A stretch of DNA of 64,000 bases from CAVVXN01 sp963772585 (GTDB lineage Bacteria; Planctomycetota; PLA2; JAEUHO01): positions 62,001 through 126,000 of the forward strand of contig CAVYXV010000005.1 in NCBI GenBank assembly GCA_963772585.1, given 5' to 3'. The notes below the pieces were generated by a model. The model saw only the letters and a list, made by a program, of their open reading frames with translations. It was not told the DNA's origin and made no database searches. Shown one piece after another: positions 9,487 through 17,459 of this stretch. Positions within the stretch are counted from its first letter, which is position 1; each line of letters starts with the position of its first letter. A program made the position numbers and the translations under genes.

Positions 9487-10133
9487 TCGAGGAGCCGCCA
9501 CGCGCGCGCGACGATCGCGCGCGCCGTGGCCGTCTTCGTGGAGGAGGGAAGCGGCGCCGGCGCCGCTCCCTTCTCGATCCACGCCACGACGCCGCCGCCT
9601 CTCCCGAAGTTCGCCGGCGTGTTGAAGACGATCGCGTCGAACCGCTTCGCCTTCATCTTCGCCATGGCCCGCTCGACCCCTCCGTCCACCTCCAACGCGA
9701 ACCCCACGTGGACGCGACTCCCCTTGCCGCGGCGGAGCGACTTCGCGACATCCTTCGTCGGGACGAGCTCCAGCGTCGCGGCGCCCCCCTCGCGGGGGGG
9801 CTTCCCGCGCCGGCGCTTCGCGGGACGGAAGTCGGAGGGTGCGGCCGCGAAGACGACGAGATCCGAGACCGCGACCGCCTCCGCAGCGGCTTCGGCCATC
9901 TCTTTCGTCGTCACGACCCTCCGCAGCGTCACGTCCCTCGGCGGCGCCAGGTGGGTCGGCCCGAGGACCAAAGTGACCTCTGCGCCTCGCGCCCGCGCGG
10001 CCCTCGCGATCGAGATCCCCATCTGCCCCGTCGAGGCGTTCGTGAGGAACCGGACGTCGTCCAGCCACTCGCGCGTGGGCCCTGCCGTCACCACCACCCG
10101 CCGGATCCGTCGCTCTTGCGTCCTTCGGGCCAT
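9444..10133 (-). CDS. coaB: CoaB-like phosphopantothenate-cysteine ligase domain, stand-alone
   Basis: 229 aa corresponding to the C-terminal half of bifunctional CoaBC (DNA/pantothenate metabolism flavoprotein, DFP). It has VVVTAGPTREWLDDVRFLTNASTGQMG, the nucleotide/PPA-binding loop of the family, VVFAAAPSDFRPA (family AAAVADF/PADW motif) and KKDIA-like VPTKDVAKSL, then ALEVDG. The CoaC decarboxylase half is absent and is not encoded nearby. Stand-alone CoaB proteins exist. It would join Cys to 4-phosphopantothenate in coenzyme A synthesis. The tail overlaps the 3' end of the ABC-ATPase gene. Confidence 0.75.
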   Translation of the reverse strand: MARRTQERRIRRVVVTAGPTREWLDDVRFLTNASTGQMGISIARAARARGAEVTLVLGPTHLAPPRDVTLRRVVTTKEMAEAAAEAVAVSDLVVFAAAPSDFRPAKRRRGKPPREGGAATLELVPTKDVAKSLRRGKGSRVHVGFALEVDGGVERAMAKMKAKRFDAIVFNTPANFGRGGGVVAWIEKGAAPAPLPSSTKTATARAIVARAWRLLDQATATGERRPSSR

Positions 10134-10139
10134 GCGCCG

Positions 10140-10145
10140 AGCCTA
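10140..10145 (-). promoter_or_regulatory. -10 element TAGGCT
   Basis: Reading on the minus strand, TAGGCT ends 6 nt before the ATG at 10133. It belongs to the TANNNT class seen at many starts here. Confidence 0.5.
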
Positions 10146-10377
10146 CCCGGCTACCATGCCGGGTCAGAGGTTCCTTTCCATGCGGCGATGCGGCGCCCCG
10201 GCCTGGGGGCGCTCGGCCCCCTTCGTCCTCCTTGCGTACGGTCGTACGCGGCGTCGTCCTCATGGGGCCTCCGCTCCCCATCGAGCGCGCCGATGGGAGG
10301 CGAACGCTCCTCAGGGACACTCCCTGGGGGTTTTCGTGGGCGCCTCCTTTCGCATGCGAACTTGCGACGCTGGGCAC

Positions 10378-10383
10378 TACCAT
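10378..10383 (+). promoter_or_regulatory. -10 element TACCAT
   Basis: TACCAT ends 7 nt before the ATG at 10391. It supports that start over the in-frame ATG at 10382. Confidence 0.4.
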
Positions 10384-10390
10384 GCCGCCG

Positions 10391-12016
10391 ATGAGCGACC
10401 CCACGACCGCCCGCGCTCCCGAGGTGGAGGAGCGCGTCCCGCTGCCCGAGCTGATCGCGGCCCTGTCCCGGCCCGGCGCCTTCCCGCAGGAAGGCCCCGT
10501 CGAGGTGATCCAGACCCATGTCAGCGCGGTCTTCCTGGTCGGCGACCGGGCCTACAAGATCAAGAAGCCCCTGAACCTCTGGGGATTCCTCGACTACGGC
10601 ACCGTCGCGATGCGGCGGCACTGGTGTGAGATGGAGATCGCGTTGAACCGCCGCCTCGCGTCGGACCTCTACATCGGCGTCGAGCCGATCCGCCGGCGGC
10701 CCGACGGCTCGCTGGGCGTGGGGGACGAGGGGGAGGTGGTGGAGCACGCGGTCGTCTCCGTCCGGTGGGACCCCGGGGCGACCTTCCTGGGACGGCTCCA
10801 CGCGGGCCGGCTGGACGAGGAGGACCTCGCGGCCGCCGCCCGGGTGCTGGCCGACTTCCACCGGCGCTACCCCCTGGCGCCCGACGAGGCCGCCCAGGCG
10901 GGCCCCTCGGGCATCGGGCGGGTCGTCCGGCAGAACTTCCTCGCGACGCGTCGGGACGTCGGGGCGCTGTTCCCCGAGCGAGTGCACGAGGCGCTGGCGA
11001 AGCGGATCGCCGACCGGCTCCGGGCCGCCCGGGCGACGATCCGTCGGCGCGTCGGCGAGGGGCGCATGGTGGACGGGCACGGCGACGTCCGGCTCGAGCA
11101 CGTGCTGAAGCGCGACGACACGATCGAGATCGTCGACTGCGTCGAGTTCTCCACGATGATCCGCCACCTCGACCCCCTGAACGACATGGCGTTCCTGAGC
11201 ATGGACCTCCGGGACCAGGGACGACCCGACCTCGCCCGTGCGTTCGAGGGGTACTACCTCGACGCCGCCGGCGAGGACCCCGCCACGGCGACCCTGCTGC
11301 TGCCGCTCTACCGCTCCTACCGCGCGCACGTTCGCGCGAAGGTGGACGCCCAGACGTGGCACTCGCCCGAGGTGCCCGAAGACGTGCGGGCGGCGAAAGC
11401 CCTCGGGGCCCGGCGGTACATGGCGCTCGCCTGGACCTACGGGCGCGCCGGCGAAGTGCCGCCGCTGGTCGTGCTGCGAGGGCCCTCGGGGTCGGGGAAG
11501 AGCGTGCTGGCCACGCGCCTCGCGCCGCTGCTCGACGCCGACGTGATCCGGAGCGACGTGGCGCGCAAGGCCTTGGCCGGCCTCGCGCCGACGGATCGGC
11601 CGACCGGCGACGCCGTGGAGACGCTCTACGGTCCTGAGATGTCGGCCCGCACGTACGCGGAGGTGCTGCGGCGGGGGATCGAGGCCGTGCGCGGCGGGCG
11701 GGGGGCGATCCTCGACGCGACGTACCTGAGGCGGGACGCACGCGAAGCGGTGCGACGCGCCGCCGGGGAGGCGGGAGCGCCGTTCGCCATCCTCGACGTC
11801 GGCTGCGACGACGCCGAGATCCGCCGCCGGCTCCGCCGGCGCGCCGAGGAGGACGCCGACGCGAGCGACGCCGACGTGGGCGTCTACGAGGCGCAGGTGA
11901 AGGAGGCCGAGCCGCTCGCCGCCCACGAGCGCGCCCACGCGGTCTCCTTCGCATCCGGCGAGCCTGTCGAGCGCTGCCTGATGCCGCTCCTGGAACGTCT
12001 CGAGACGGCGCCCTAG
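10391..12016 (+). CDS. aminoglycoside-phosphotransferase-like / P-loop kinase fusion protein
   Basis: 541 aa with two parts. Residues 1-340 follow the APH/choline-kinase-like fold (YKIKKPLNLWGFLDYGT as the N-lobe lysine region, DGHGDVRLEHVL as the Brenner-type HGD motif, EIVDCVEF as the metal-binding Asp region). Residues 355-541 are a P-loop kinase: Walker A GPSGSGKSVLA near 363, then RSDVARKAL and ATYLRRDAREAVRRAA. This pairing is a known but poorly characterised architecture (COG2187 with COG0645). It is probably a cytoplasmic small-molecule kinase; the substrate is unknown and there is no sign of antibiotic resistance. Its stop overlaps the next start (TAGTG). Confidence 0.75.
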   Translation: MSDPTTARAPEVEERVPLPELIAALSRPGAFPQEGPVEVIQTHVSAVFLVGDRAYKIKKPLNLWGFLDYGTVAMRRHWCEMEIALNRRLASDLYIGVEPIRRRPDGSLGVGDEGEVVEHAVVSVRWDPGATFLGRLHAGRLDEEDLAAAARVLADFHRRYPLAPDEAAQAGPSGIGRVVRQNFLATRRDVGALFPERVHEALAKRIADRLRAARATIRRRVGEGRMVDGHGDVRLEHVLKRDDTIEIVDCVEFSTMIRHLDPLNDMAFLSMDLRDQGRPDLARAFEGYYLDAAGEDPATATLLLPLYRSYRAHVRAKVDAQTWHSPEVPEDVRAAKALGARRYMALAWTYGRAGEVPPLVVLRGPSGSGKSVLATRLAPLLDADVIRSDVARKALAGLAPTDRPTGDAVETLYGPEMSARTYAEVLRRGIEAVRGGRGAILDATYLRRDAREAVRRAAGEAGAPFAILDVGCDDAEIRRRLRRRAEEDADASDADVGVYEAQVKEAEPLAAHERAHAVSFASGEPVERCLMPLLERLETAP

Positions 12017-12795
12017 TGGAGGCCCGTCGCATCCTGGAAGCGGTCGAACCGGTCCTCCGCGGCTTGCGCGAGGAGGTGCTCGCCGTGTGGCGGGGGCCGG
12101 TCACCGAGGTGGAGCGAAAGCCCGACGGCACGTACGTCACGCCGCTCGACCGGTCGATCGAGAGCACACTCGTGGACCTCCTGCTCGGCATGGACGGGAG
12201 TTGGGGCGTCACCGGCGAGGAGGGCGGCGTCTACCGCGAGGGCAGTCCCCGGTGGGTGATCGATCCGCTCGACGGGACGCTCAACTTCCTCCGGCGCCTG
12301 CCGCTCTTCGCGACGCAGCTCGCCCTCGTGGACGGGGCGCGTCCGCTGTTCGGTGTCATCTACGATCCCCTCTCCGACGACCTCGCCTGGGTCGCCGCGG
12401 GCGAAGGCGCGTGGCGCGAGGGTGAGCGGATGCGCGTGTCCGAGCGGAGCGCGCGGGAGATGGTGCTCCTCGCGGACATCTCGAAGGGCGGGCTCTTCGC
12501 CGAGCGACCCGAGGTGTTGATGGGCCTTCGGCGCAAGGTCCTGAGGCTCCGCTCGCTGGGCAGCGTCGCCGTCCACTTCCGCGAGATCGCCTCGGGCCGC
12601 GCCGAGGCCTACGTCGCGGCGGGATCGCACCCCTCGCACCTGCACGACTTCGCCCCCGGCGCGCTGATGGTCCGCGAGGCGGGTGGTCTGGTGACGACGT
12701 TCGACGGCACCGACCCCTTCGAGGACGCCCGCACGATCCTGTCCGCGCCCCCCGCCCTCCACGCCCACCTCCGCCCCCTCCTCGCCGGCGCCTGA
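12016..12795 (+). CDS. inositol-monophosphatase-family phosphatase (CysQ/IMPase-like)
   Basis: 259 aa, GTG start overlapping the previous stop by one base. It has the metal-binding signatures of the IMPase/FBPase superfamily: VTGEEGG near residue 69 (motif 1 Glu) and WVIDPLDGTLNFLR near residue 80 (DPLDGT motif 2). The third motif is HLHDFAPGALMVREAGG, where most members have WD.AAG...; His-Asp replaces Trp-Asp. Members dephosphorylate inositol phosphates, histidinol phosphate or 3'-phosphoadenosine 5'-phosphate. The order with the kinase fusion suggests that the two act on the same phosphorylated metabolite. Confidence 0.85.
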   Translation: MEARRILEAVEPVLRGLREEVLAVWRGPVTEVERKPDGTYVTPLDRSIESTLVDLLLGMDGSWGVTGEEGGVYREGSPRWVIDPLDGTLNFLRRLPLFATQLALVDGARPLFGVIYDPLSDDLAWVAAGEGAWREGERMRVSERSAREMVLLADISKGGLFAERPEVLMGLRRKVLRLRSLGSVAVHFREIASGRAEAYVAAGSHPSHLHDFAPGALMVREAGGLVTTFDGTDPFEDARTILSAPPALHAHLRPLLAGA

Positions 12796-12830
12796 TCCGC
12801 AACGGGGGCCCGTCGCCCGGTACCGCCCGG

Positions 12831-12876
12831 TACGGAGCCCGGTTTCTTTGTTCGAGATTCGCGCGGGCTTCGTACG
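12831..12876 (+). repeat. minimal derivative of the RAYT-family ends (left end joined to right-end tip)
   Basis: A left-type end (TACGGAGCCCGG...GAGATTCG) is followed at once by CGGGCTTCGTACG, the outer 13 bases of a right-type end. The locus reads as an element whose interior and most of one end are lost, leaving an inverted pair of tips between the phosphatase and methyltransferase genes. Confidence 0.7.
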
Positions 12877-12917
12877 CCGTGGGTTGCGGGGGAGTTCTCG
12901 TCGGCAGCGGGTGGCCG

Positions 12918-12923
12918 TAGGCT
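12918..12923 (+). promoter_or_regulatory. -10 element TAGGCT
   Basis: TAGGCT ends 7 nt before the GTG start at 12931. No Shine-Dalgarno is present. Confidence 0.5.
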
Positions 12924-12930
12924 GCGCCGC

Positions 12931-13593
12931 GTGAGCAGCGATCCGCAGATCCACCGCGTCCGGGACATCTTCGACGACTGGGCCGACCGGGGTCGCGCCG
13001 AGGGGATGGAGGCCGGGCACGGCTTCGCGGCGCGGCAGGGCTTCGGGCGACTCGGCCTGGGCGCCGGGAGCCGCTACCTCGACGTCGGCTGCGGCAACGG
13101 CTACACCGTGCGCTGGGCGGCGGCCCTGGTCGGGGCGAGCGGCCGGGCGGTCGGCATCGACGTCTCGCCCCGCATGGTCGAGCGCGCCCGCGCCCTCTCC
13201 GGGCCGCCTTGCGAGTTCCTCGTGGCGGCGTTCCCGTGGCACCCTCTTGCGCCGGGCTCCTTCGACGCCGTGTTCTCCATGGAGGCGCTCTACTACGTCC
13301 CGGATCTGGACGCGGCGCTCCGGGCCGTCGCCTCCCTGCTCGTCCCGGGCGGCCGCTTCGCCGTCATCGTGGACTACTACGCGGAAAACGAGGCGAGCCA
13401 CGCCTGGCCCGACGACCTGGGGTGCGGGATGCACCTCCTCGGCCAGGAGGGGTGGCGCGACGCCTTCGCCCGAGCCGGGCTCGTCGTGGTGGAGCAGGAG
13501 AGGCTCCGCCATCCGCCGCGCGCGGGCGAGCCGCCGTCCTGGAAGCAGACCCAGGGGTCCCTCCTCACGGTAGGGTCCCGTCCGCGTTCCTGA
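12931..13593 (+). CDS. class I SAM-dependent methyltransferase
   Basis: 220 aa. Motif I YLDVGCGNGYTVRWAA (near residue 50) binds SAM; GIDVSPRMVERAR is the acidic post-II segment; FDAVFSMEALYYVPDLDAALR and LVPGGRFAVIVDYYAEN match the Methyltransf_11/UbiE-type fold. The substrate cannot be deduced: homologues act on quinones, lipids and small acids. The GTG start is set by the TAGGCT upstream. It stands alone, flanked on both sides by RAYT-family end repeats. Confidence 0.85.
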   Translation: MSSDPQIHRVRDIFDDWADRGRAEGMEAGHGFAARQGFGRLGLGAGSRYLDVGCGNGYTVRWAAALVGASGRAVGIDVSPRMVERARALSGPPCEFLVAAFPWHPLAPGSFDAVFSMEALYYVPDLDAALRAVASLLVPGGRFAVIVDYYAENEASHAWPDDLGCGMHLLGQEGWRDAFARAGLVVVEQERLRHPPRAGEPPSWKQTQGSLLTVGSRPRS

Positions 13594-13606
13594 CGCTCCC
13601 GCGGTC

Positions 13607-13674
13607 GAATGTCGAACAAAGAAACCGGGCTTCGTACGCCGCGAATGTCGAACAAAGAAACCGGGCTTCGTACG
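13607..13674 (-). repeat. two tandem right-type ends of the RAYT family
   Basis: Two identical 32-bp copies (13607-13638 and 13643-13674), both starting GAATGTCGAAC and ending CTTCGTACG, separated by 4 bp (CCGC). There is no transposase and no left end, so this is an end-only array between convergent genes. Confidence 0.85.
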
Positions 13675-13687
13675 CCCGTCGTCTTCC

Positions 13688-14293
13688 TCAGCGGGTCGCG
13701 CGTTCGGACTCGGGCAGCTCCTCCCAGGGGGTGTGGACGAGCGCGTAGGTGCCGAGCCGCGTGCCGGCCTCGCCGTGGATGCGCGTGGTCACGTCCCATC
13801 GCGAACGGGGGTACGCACGGATGAGCGCTCCGGGAAAGAGGTACGTCACCTCCCCGCGCGAGCGATCGACGACCACGTCCTCGGTGAGCTGCACGTATCC
13901 CTCGCCGCTCCCGAAGATCGACACCTTCGCCTCCAGGTCGACCGTCTCGTCGGCTCCCGTGTCCACGGCGAGACGCAGGATCACGGCATCGTCCCGGGGA
14001 CTGGCCGTGCAGCGGACCTCTCCGCCGTCCCCCAACCGGTAGGAGCGCAGGTGCATGCCTTCGGCGGCAGCCTGCTCGAGCAGCGCCGACGTGACGGCCA
14101 CGGGCACGCGTCCTTCCCGGACCACGCGCTTCACGTCCGCTCCCAGGCGGTGAAACCCCTCTAGTCGGCGGGCGCAGGACTCGCACGCGAAGAGGTGCTG
14201 CTCGAGAGCGTCCTCCCCCGCGGACGGCAGGTCGCCGCGGAACCAGCGGAGCGCCTCCTCGGGCGGGATCGGCGTGCGACAGGTCGCCGTCAC
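13688..14293 (-). CDS. zinc-finger anti-sigma factor-like protein
   Basis: 201 aa. The N-terminus has the zf-HC2/ZAS pattern H33..C37xxC40 (EQHLFACESCARRLEG), typical of anti-sigma domains that hold an ECF sigma factor. No membrane segment is visible. The remaining 130 residues are predicted beta-rich (YRLGDGGEVRCTASPRDDAVILRLAV, ALIRAYPRSRWDVTTRIHG) and may be a sensor or carbohydrate-binding-like domain. The GTG start overlaps the stop of the sigma gene by GTGA, which strongly supports a sigma/anti-sigma pair. Confidence 0.8.
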   Translation of the reverse strand: MTATCRTPIPPEEALRWFRGDLPSAGEDALEQHLFACESCARRLEGFHRLGADVKRVVREGRVPVAVTSALLEQAAAEGMHLRSYRLGDGGEVRCTASPRDDAVILRLAVDTGADETVDLEAKVSIFGSGEGYVQLTEDVVVDRSRGEVTYLFPGALIRAYPRSRWDVTTRIHGEAGTRLGTYALVHTPWEELPESERATR

Positions 14294-14853
14294 GACACCT
14301 CCTCCGCGGAGCCCGCGAGGCAGCCGCGCAGCCGGCCCAGGGCCCGGTGGCGGATCACCCGCACGTTGCCCGTCGACAGCCCCAGCAGGCGTGCGATCTC
14401 GTCGGCACCCTGGTCCAGGTAGAAGGTGAGGACGGTGACCGACCGCTCCCGTTCGCCGAGGGCTTCCAGGCAGCGAGCGAGAGCGTCGCTGCGGAAGGGC
14501 TCGAGGGGCGGCGGCACCGGCGCCGCGGTCTCCGGCAACCCGTCCCCGGCGGGCTCCATGCGACCACCTTCACGGCGGAGGCCCTGGACCGTGTGGCGGG
14601 CCGTCCCGAGCACGAACGAGGCGATCCGGTCCGGTTCCCGCACCTCGCCCGCGCGCAGTCGCTGCAGCACGACCCAGAGGACGCGCTGGACGAGTTCCTC
14701 CGCCTCCTCCTCGTCGCGGAGGTGGCGGAGGCCGTAGAGCCTCACGCGAGGCGCGAAGCGCCGGACCAGTTCGGCCTCCTCGGCGACGCAGACGCCGTCG
14801 GACCGCCCGTGGATCCGGTGGGCGATCTCCGTGTCGGTCAGCGCGGTGTCCAT
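14290..14853 (-). CDS. ECF-type RNA polymerase sigma factor
   Basis: 187 aa. Region 2 is EEEAEELVQRVLWVVLQRLRAGEVREPDRIASFVLGTARHTVQ without the usual DDxxQ exactly; region 4 is the helix-turn-helix ERERSVTVLTFYLDQGADEIARLLGLSTGNVRVIRHRALGRLRGCL. It directs RNA polymerase to a stress or envelope regulon and is coupled to the anti-sigma gene by a 4-bp overlap. ATG 14853 was chosen because homology begins right after it; TAGCCT lies 13 nt upstream on the minus strand. An upstream in-frame extension exists but crosses the next gene's coding frame. Confidence 0.88.
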   Translation of the reverse strand: MDTALTDTEIAHRIHGRSDGVCVAEEAELVRRFAPRVRLYGLRHLRDEEEAEELVQRVLWVVLQRLRAGEVREPDRIASFVLGTARHTVQGLRREGGRMEPAGDGLPETAAPVPPPLEPFRSDALARCLEALGERERSVTVLTFYLDQGADEIARLLGLSTGNVRVIRHRALGRLRGCLAGSAEEVS

Positions 14854-14900
14854 GCGACGACCGAGGAGGCTAGCAGATCGGCGGGGGCGGAGGAGGGCGA

Positions 14901-15698
14901 TCACGAAGCGACGAGCATCCGTTGGAACGCATCCTGGTCGGGCATCGGCACGGAGGTCGAGCCGACCACGGCCCGGAGGTTCCTCGACAGGTCCTCGACC
15001 ATCCCGCGCGAGGGCGGCAGGTGGCTGCTCAGCACGGCGTCGGGAGCGAGGGCGAGGATCCTCTCGAGATCGCCGTCGACGGTCTCCGGCGCGGCCCGCG
15101 TCAGCCAGGGCGCGTCGATCCCGCCCCAGGCGACCATGCCCTCCCGCAGCGCGGACGGCGGCATCTCCTCGGCGCGTCCGTAGGGCCGGTCGAGCACCGC
15201 GCCGAAGCTGTCGGCGCTGACGTACGTCCGGGTGCTCTCGTCGAAGAGCGACGTCGTCTCGGGCGCGTCGTAGGAGGGGGGCTTGAGGCACCGGAGGCGT
15301 CGGTCTCCCGCCTCGAGCACCTGTCCGGGGTTGAGCAGCCGGATCCGTTCCGGCGGCACGGGGGCCCTCAGACCGAGCTTCGCCATGCCGAGGAACGTCG
15401 TCACCACCTGGGCCTTCGGCGCGGCCGCGAGCACGTGGTCGAGGCAGCCGGTGTGGTCGGGATCGGCGTGGGTCAGCCAGATCCAACGGAGTTGCTCCGG
15501 GTCGATCAGGTCCCTCAAGGTCCCGAACCAGGCGTCCCCGAAGGCGACGATGCCCGTGTCCACGAGCACCGGCTCGGCGGAGCGGATCAGGAACGAGTTC
15601 ACGGGGATGAGGCCGAGACCGGGCACCGGCAGGTGGAGGGTCAGGGCATCGACGTCGGGCGCCACCGCCCGGGTGGCCTGGATGGTGGGGATTTCCAT
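14901..15698 (-). CDS. metallo-beta-lactamase-fold hydrolase
   Basis: 265 aa. The binuclear metal motif is THADPDHTGCLDH (HxDxDH) near residue 77; a preceding VNSFLIRSAEPVLVDTG beta-hairpin and a late LSSHLPPS supply the remaining ligands of the fold. The pattern resembles flavodiiron-protein-type or oxidoreductase-like MBL domains (LTHADPDHTG, VSADSFGAVLD), but there is no flavodoxin domain. Function unknown, probably a soluble hydrolase or oxidoreductase. ATG 15698 starts 95 bp from the edge of the 398-bp mobile element, which may lie in its promoter region. Confidence 0.75.
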   Translation of the reverse strand: MEIPTIQATRAVAPDVDALTLHLPVPGLGLIPVNSFLIRSAEPVLVDTGIVAFGDAWFGTLRDLIDPEQLRWIWLTHADPDHTGCLDHVLAAAPKAQVVTTFLGMAKLGLRAPVPPERIRLLNPGQVLEAGDRRLRCLKPPSYDAPETTSLFDESTRTYVSADSFGAVLDRPYGRAEEMPPSALREGMVAWGGIDAPWLTRAAPETVDGDLERILALAPDAVLSSHLPPSRGMVEDLSRNLRAVVGSTSVPMPDQDAFQRMLVAS

Positions 15699-15792
15699 GG
15701 CTGCGATCTCCGGGGCCGCCCAGTCGCGGCCGTTTCCAGGGAGTGCGGCGAGGAGGCGCCCCGTTACATCGGCAGCCGGGGAATTCGGCCTA

Positions 15793-16190
15793 TACGAAGC
15801 CCGGTTTCTTTGTTCGACATTCGGCCGCGTAGGCGCCCACTCGACGAGCGGGCCCGTTCCCCACGGGACCACAGGTCGGAGAACGCCCCGGGTACCACGA
15901 CGCGCCCATCGGAATGCGCGGGCGACGCCCATGGCGTCAGGGAAGGCCGATCGTTGAACGTCAGGCGGAGAGGGCCTTGTGGGCTGTCGCCCGCGGGGGC
16001 GGCGACGAGTCCCGGCCGTGTCGCCGGTCGCCAGACATGGCACGCCGCGCGATGCCTCGGCTCATCCCCTGGTGCCTGGGACCGGGAGCAACCGCACGCG
16101 CACGCGGAGCCATCGCGGCCTCCCCGGTACGTCCCCCGGGAGACCCCGGTGGTCACGCGAATCTCGAACAAAGAAACCGGTCTCCACACC
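15793..16190 (-). mobile_element. 398-bp non-autonomous RAYT-family element (copy 1)
   Basis: Bounded by a right-type end (15793-15823) and a left-type end (16158-16190) in inverted orientation, so the element reads on the minus strand. Behind the left end come the untranslated leader and first about 30 codons of a transposase reading frame (start MAPRARAVAPGPRH, then MSRGIARR), matching the start of the intact RAYT at 39277. A large deletion follows; only a short LRLTF-like piece near the right end resembles the RAYT C-terminus. About 99% identical to the copy at 22273-22670, so at least one move was recent. Confidence 0.88.
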
Positions 16191-16225
16191 CCGCGGCCGC
16201 CCGCTTCCCTTCGGTCGACGCTCGT

Positions 16226-16378
16226 TCAGCGGCCGGACTCCACCGGCGGTGCCTTCCCGTTCGGGTCGGGGGCCGCCGGCCGTCCCGACTCCCTGCCTCC
16301 GATCCACATCACGTGGACGATGAGGATCAGGGCGAGCAGCGCCAAGCCGACCAGCCACTTCAGGGCGTGACGGTCCAT
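16226..16378 (-). CDS. 50-aa single-pass membrane peptide (hypothetical)
   Basis: ATG 16378 opens a 50-codon frame: MDRHALK, a membrane helix WLVGLALLALILIVHVMWIGG (about 8-28), then a short Pro-rich polar tail (GRPAAPDPNGKAPPVESGR). The charge pattern would place the tail outside. A TAGGCT sits about 36 nt upstream on the same strand. No family was recognised and the frame is short, so it may be spurious, but the contrast between hydrophobic helix and polar tail is what a real small membrane protein looks like. Confidence 0.4.
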   Translation of the reverse strand: MDRHALKWLVGLALLALILIVHVMWIGGRESGRPAAPDPNGKAPPVESGR

Positions 16379-16859
16379 GGAGCCTGCGCTTTCCGGGAAC
16401 GGTCGGGCAGGAGCAGCCTACCGGTTGGTCCCCGCCCGGACAAGGCTCGGGTCCTCGTGCGACCCCGGGCGGACGCGGAGCGCTGCATGATCCTCCCTCC
16501 GATGACGCCGTTCCGCGATGCCCCGGGTCCGCACCCCGTGACGGCGTTGCCCTCCCGGCTGTCGCCGGAAACGCCGGCGGTGGTGCGGGCGGCTGCGCCG
16601 GGTGGTTCGCCGCGTCGCGCCCGACGCCGAGGCGTCGGTGCTCTGGGGCGGCCTCTCGTATCACCGGCCACGCATCGGTGGTCGCGTCAAGGGGGCGGTG
16701 TGCCGGATCGAGACGAAGGGCGGTCGCGTGTGCCTCTCGTTCCTCCACGGAATCCGCCTTGGATCGCGACTGCCCGCAGACGCCTCTCACGAGTGCTATC
16801 CGAGCGAGAGAGACTGCGGGACGCCTACCAGGGCGGGTTCCTCAAGAAGGAAACGTTCG
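16379..16859 (+). other. no convincing gene
   Basis: Open frames exist in several registers, as in all of this GC-rich DNA, but none shows a recognisable domain or a good start. The stretch lies between a mobile element and a transposase relic and is probably degraded sequence. Confidence 0.5.
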
Positions 16860-17050
16860 AGGAACGAACCCGGAAAGGGGCCTTCGAGGTGGACCCGCAG
16901 ATCTGCCCGCGCTGCCAGACGGTCGAGATGGCCATCGCGGCCTGGATCACGGACCGGGACATCGTGGACCGGATCCGCCGACACCGCCGCGAGCGGGGCC
17001 TCGCCTCCGTCTTCGAGACGCCGCCGGCGCGCGCGCCGCCCGCCGCGTAG
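16860..17050 (+). pseudogene. C-terminal relic of an IS91-like transposase
   Basis: The frame ending at 17050 carries FEVDPQICPRCQTVEMAI, then AAWITDRDIVDRIRRH and a Pro/Ala-rich tail. The order CPxC, hydrophobic strand, then TDxxxVDRIxxH is what I recall at the C-terminus of IS91-like (Y2/HUH) transposases. No catalytic Tyr or HUH motif survives upstream in any register. It may mark an old insertion unrelated to the RAYT family. Confidence 0.5.
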
Positions 17051-17459
17051 GCCGAGGGGGCCGGGCCCCCCGCTTTCCGGAGGGGACGGTCGTCGTCGGA
17101 GGCGGCGGGGGGGCCGGTGCGCCGGGGAGAGAGCCCCGGACCTTGCTCGGCGAGCCGGCGACGCCCAGAATGGGCGCCACGGACCCGCACGGCGTTGGTC
17201 GAAATCCCGGGGAGGTCGACAGAGGGTGGCAACGCAGGCACGGAGACGGTCCCGGCCGCGGGAGCGGAGGATGAATGTCCCATACATTGGCCCCGCCTGC
17301 ATGACGAGCGTCCGAAGCCGCCGAGCCGGGAGGCGTCCCCCTCCCTCCGGCTTCGAGCGCGTGACCTGACCCCGTGCGCGAGACCGTGCCCCCGACGTCC
17401 GGCCCCGGACCGGACGTCGACGAGCTCGGGAAGGTGATTCCCGGACCCCAACCGACGAG
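17051..17459 (+). other. no convincing gene
   Basis: Nothing recognisable on either strand between the transposase relic and the kinase operon. It presumably holds the promoter of the gene at 17460, but no clear -10 was seen. Confidence 0.5.

Noticed and set aside
12838..12865. tRNA T-loop (GTTCGA...TTC) in the repeat ends
   Set aside because: No acceptor, D or anticodon stem can be drawn around any copy; the resemblance is limited to a few bases.
15793..16190. Protein-coding frame across the MITE
   Set aside because: Minus-strand frame is a relic of the RAYT start joined to its end, with no catalytic motif.
16602..17369. Plus-strand open frames over the transposase relic
   Set aside because: Only the frame ending at 17050 shows a recognisable motif; the others lack domains and starts.
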